From positions 1 to 13,271 of the forward strand of contig CBFHQM010000038.1 in NCBI GenBank assembly GCA_965657965.1: a stretch of 13,271 nt of DNA, in the 5' to 3' direction. The position numbers were made by a program, and so were the translations under genes. The notes under the pieces are model-generated. The model had not been told where the DNA came from, made no database searches, and was given only the letters and a program-made list of their open reading frames with translations. Shown piece after piece: positions 13,174 through 13,271 of this stretch (the first letter of the stretch is position 1; the number at the start of each line of letters is the position of its first letter). Source of the stretch: UBA8752 sp965657965. GTDB lineage: Bacteria > Bacteroidota > Bacteroidia > Flavobacteriales_D > Sanyastnellaceae.

Positions 13174-13271
13174 TCAACGCGTCTGGAAGCCCCTCCATCT
13201 GGCAACTTGCCCTTGGGCATTGCGCATCTCCAAGGTGAGCCAGCCGGTGCTTTCTGGAACGGCAATGCCCG
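13174..13271 (-). CDS. 3' end of a minus-strand gene, possible T9SS-type C-terminus (partial)
   Basis: Read from the window edge, the minus strand encodes about 31 residues ending at a TGA (13174-13176). The tail includes STGWLTLEMRNAQGQVARWR followed by GFQTR. Its alternating hydrophobic pattern with an N-A-Q-G-Q turn suggests a terminal beta-hairpin, as in type A C-terminal sorting domains of type IX secretion cargo, but the match is by eye and weak. Other frames are open here too. If real, the gene converges with the pentapeptide gene. Confidence 0.35.
   Translation of the reverse strand, partial: GIAVPESTGWLTLEMRNAQGQVARWRGFQTR

Noticed and set aside
13029..13265. 78-residue minus-strand open frame at the right edge
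   Set aside because: Scattered Cys, Gly and Ser with no recognisable pattern; the overlapping frame ending at 13174 looks more protein-like.

Overview
The window is a gene-dense, moderately GC-rich bacterial segment. It fits a Bacteroidota genome, most likely a marine member of the Flavobacteriales. The evidence is: boxes matching the Bacteroidota -7 promoter consensus TAnnTTTG directly in front of start codons; no convincing Shine-Dalgarno sequences; CTP synthase and Uup-type ABC-F proteins with Bacteroidota-like sequence features; and a secreted protein that opens with a single dockerin-like EF-hand loop. No tRNA, rRNA, CRISPR array or mobile element was seen. The window cuts a gene at its left edge and probably another at its right edge.

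Layout. Positions 1-99 (+) are the end of an unidentified gene. It is followed by an AI-2E/PerM-type membrane transporter (109-1251 +) and CTP synthase pyrG (1321-2994 +). pyrG converges, with 9 bp between them, on a four-gene minus-strand run read from 6484 down to 3004. That run holds an ElaA-like GNAT acetyltransferase, an ExoA-like family 2 glycosyltransferase, a Wzy/WaaL-type O-antigen ligase/polymerase and a transglutaminase-fold protein whose catalytic cysteine appears to be glycine. Divergent from elaA, with only 39 bp between start codons, is a Uup-like ABC-F ATPase (6524-8419 +). It converges on paaE (8456-9538 -). paaE is divergent from paaABCD (9632-12126 +). Together these five genes encode the phenylacetyl-CoA epoxidase (PaaABC oxygenase, PaaE reductase, PaaD maturation factor). 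After paaD come a secreted pentapeptide-repeat protein (12220-12921 +) and a mostly empty stretch that ends in what looks like the 3' end of a minus-strand gene.

How the genes work together. The paa block is one functional unit: PaaA/PaaC (with PaaB) epoxidise the ring of phenylacetyl-CoA, PaaE passes electrons from NADPH, and PaaD helps assemble the metal centres. The 93-bp paaE/paaA gap carries a perfect 8+8 bp inverted repeat that is a good operator candidate. The minus-strand run looks like a small surface-glycan module, with a glycosyltransferase and a ligase/polymerase that overlap by 4 bp. pyrG and the ABC-F ATPase are housekeeping genes.

The most unusual signal is regulatory. Several start codons lie only 3-8 nt after a perfect or near-perfect TAnnTTTG box, which suggests leaderless or almost leaderless transcripts. 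Other points worth a look are the Cys-to-Gly transglutaminase-fold protein and the secreted EF-hand/coiled-coil/pentapeptide protein. I found no clearly new multi-gene system.
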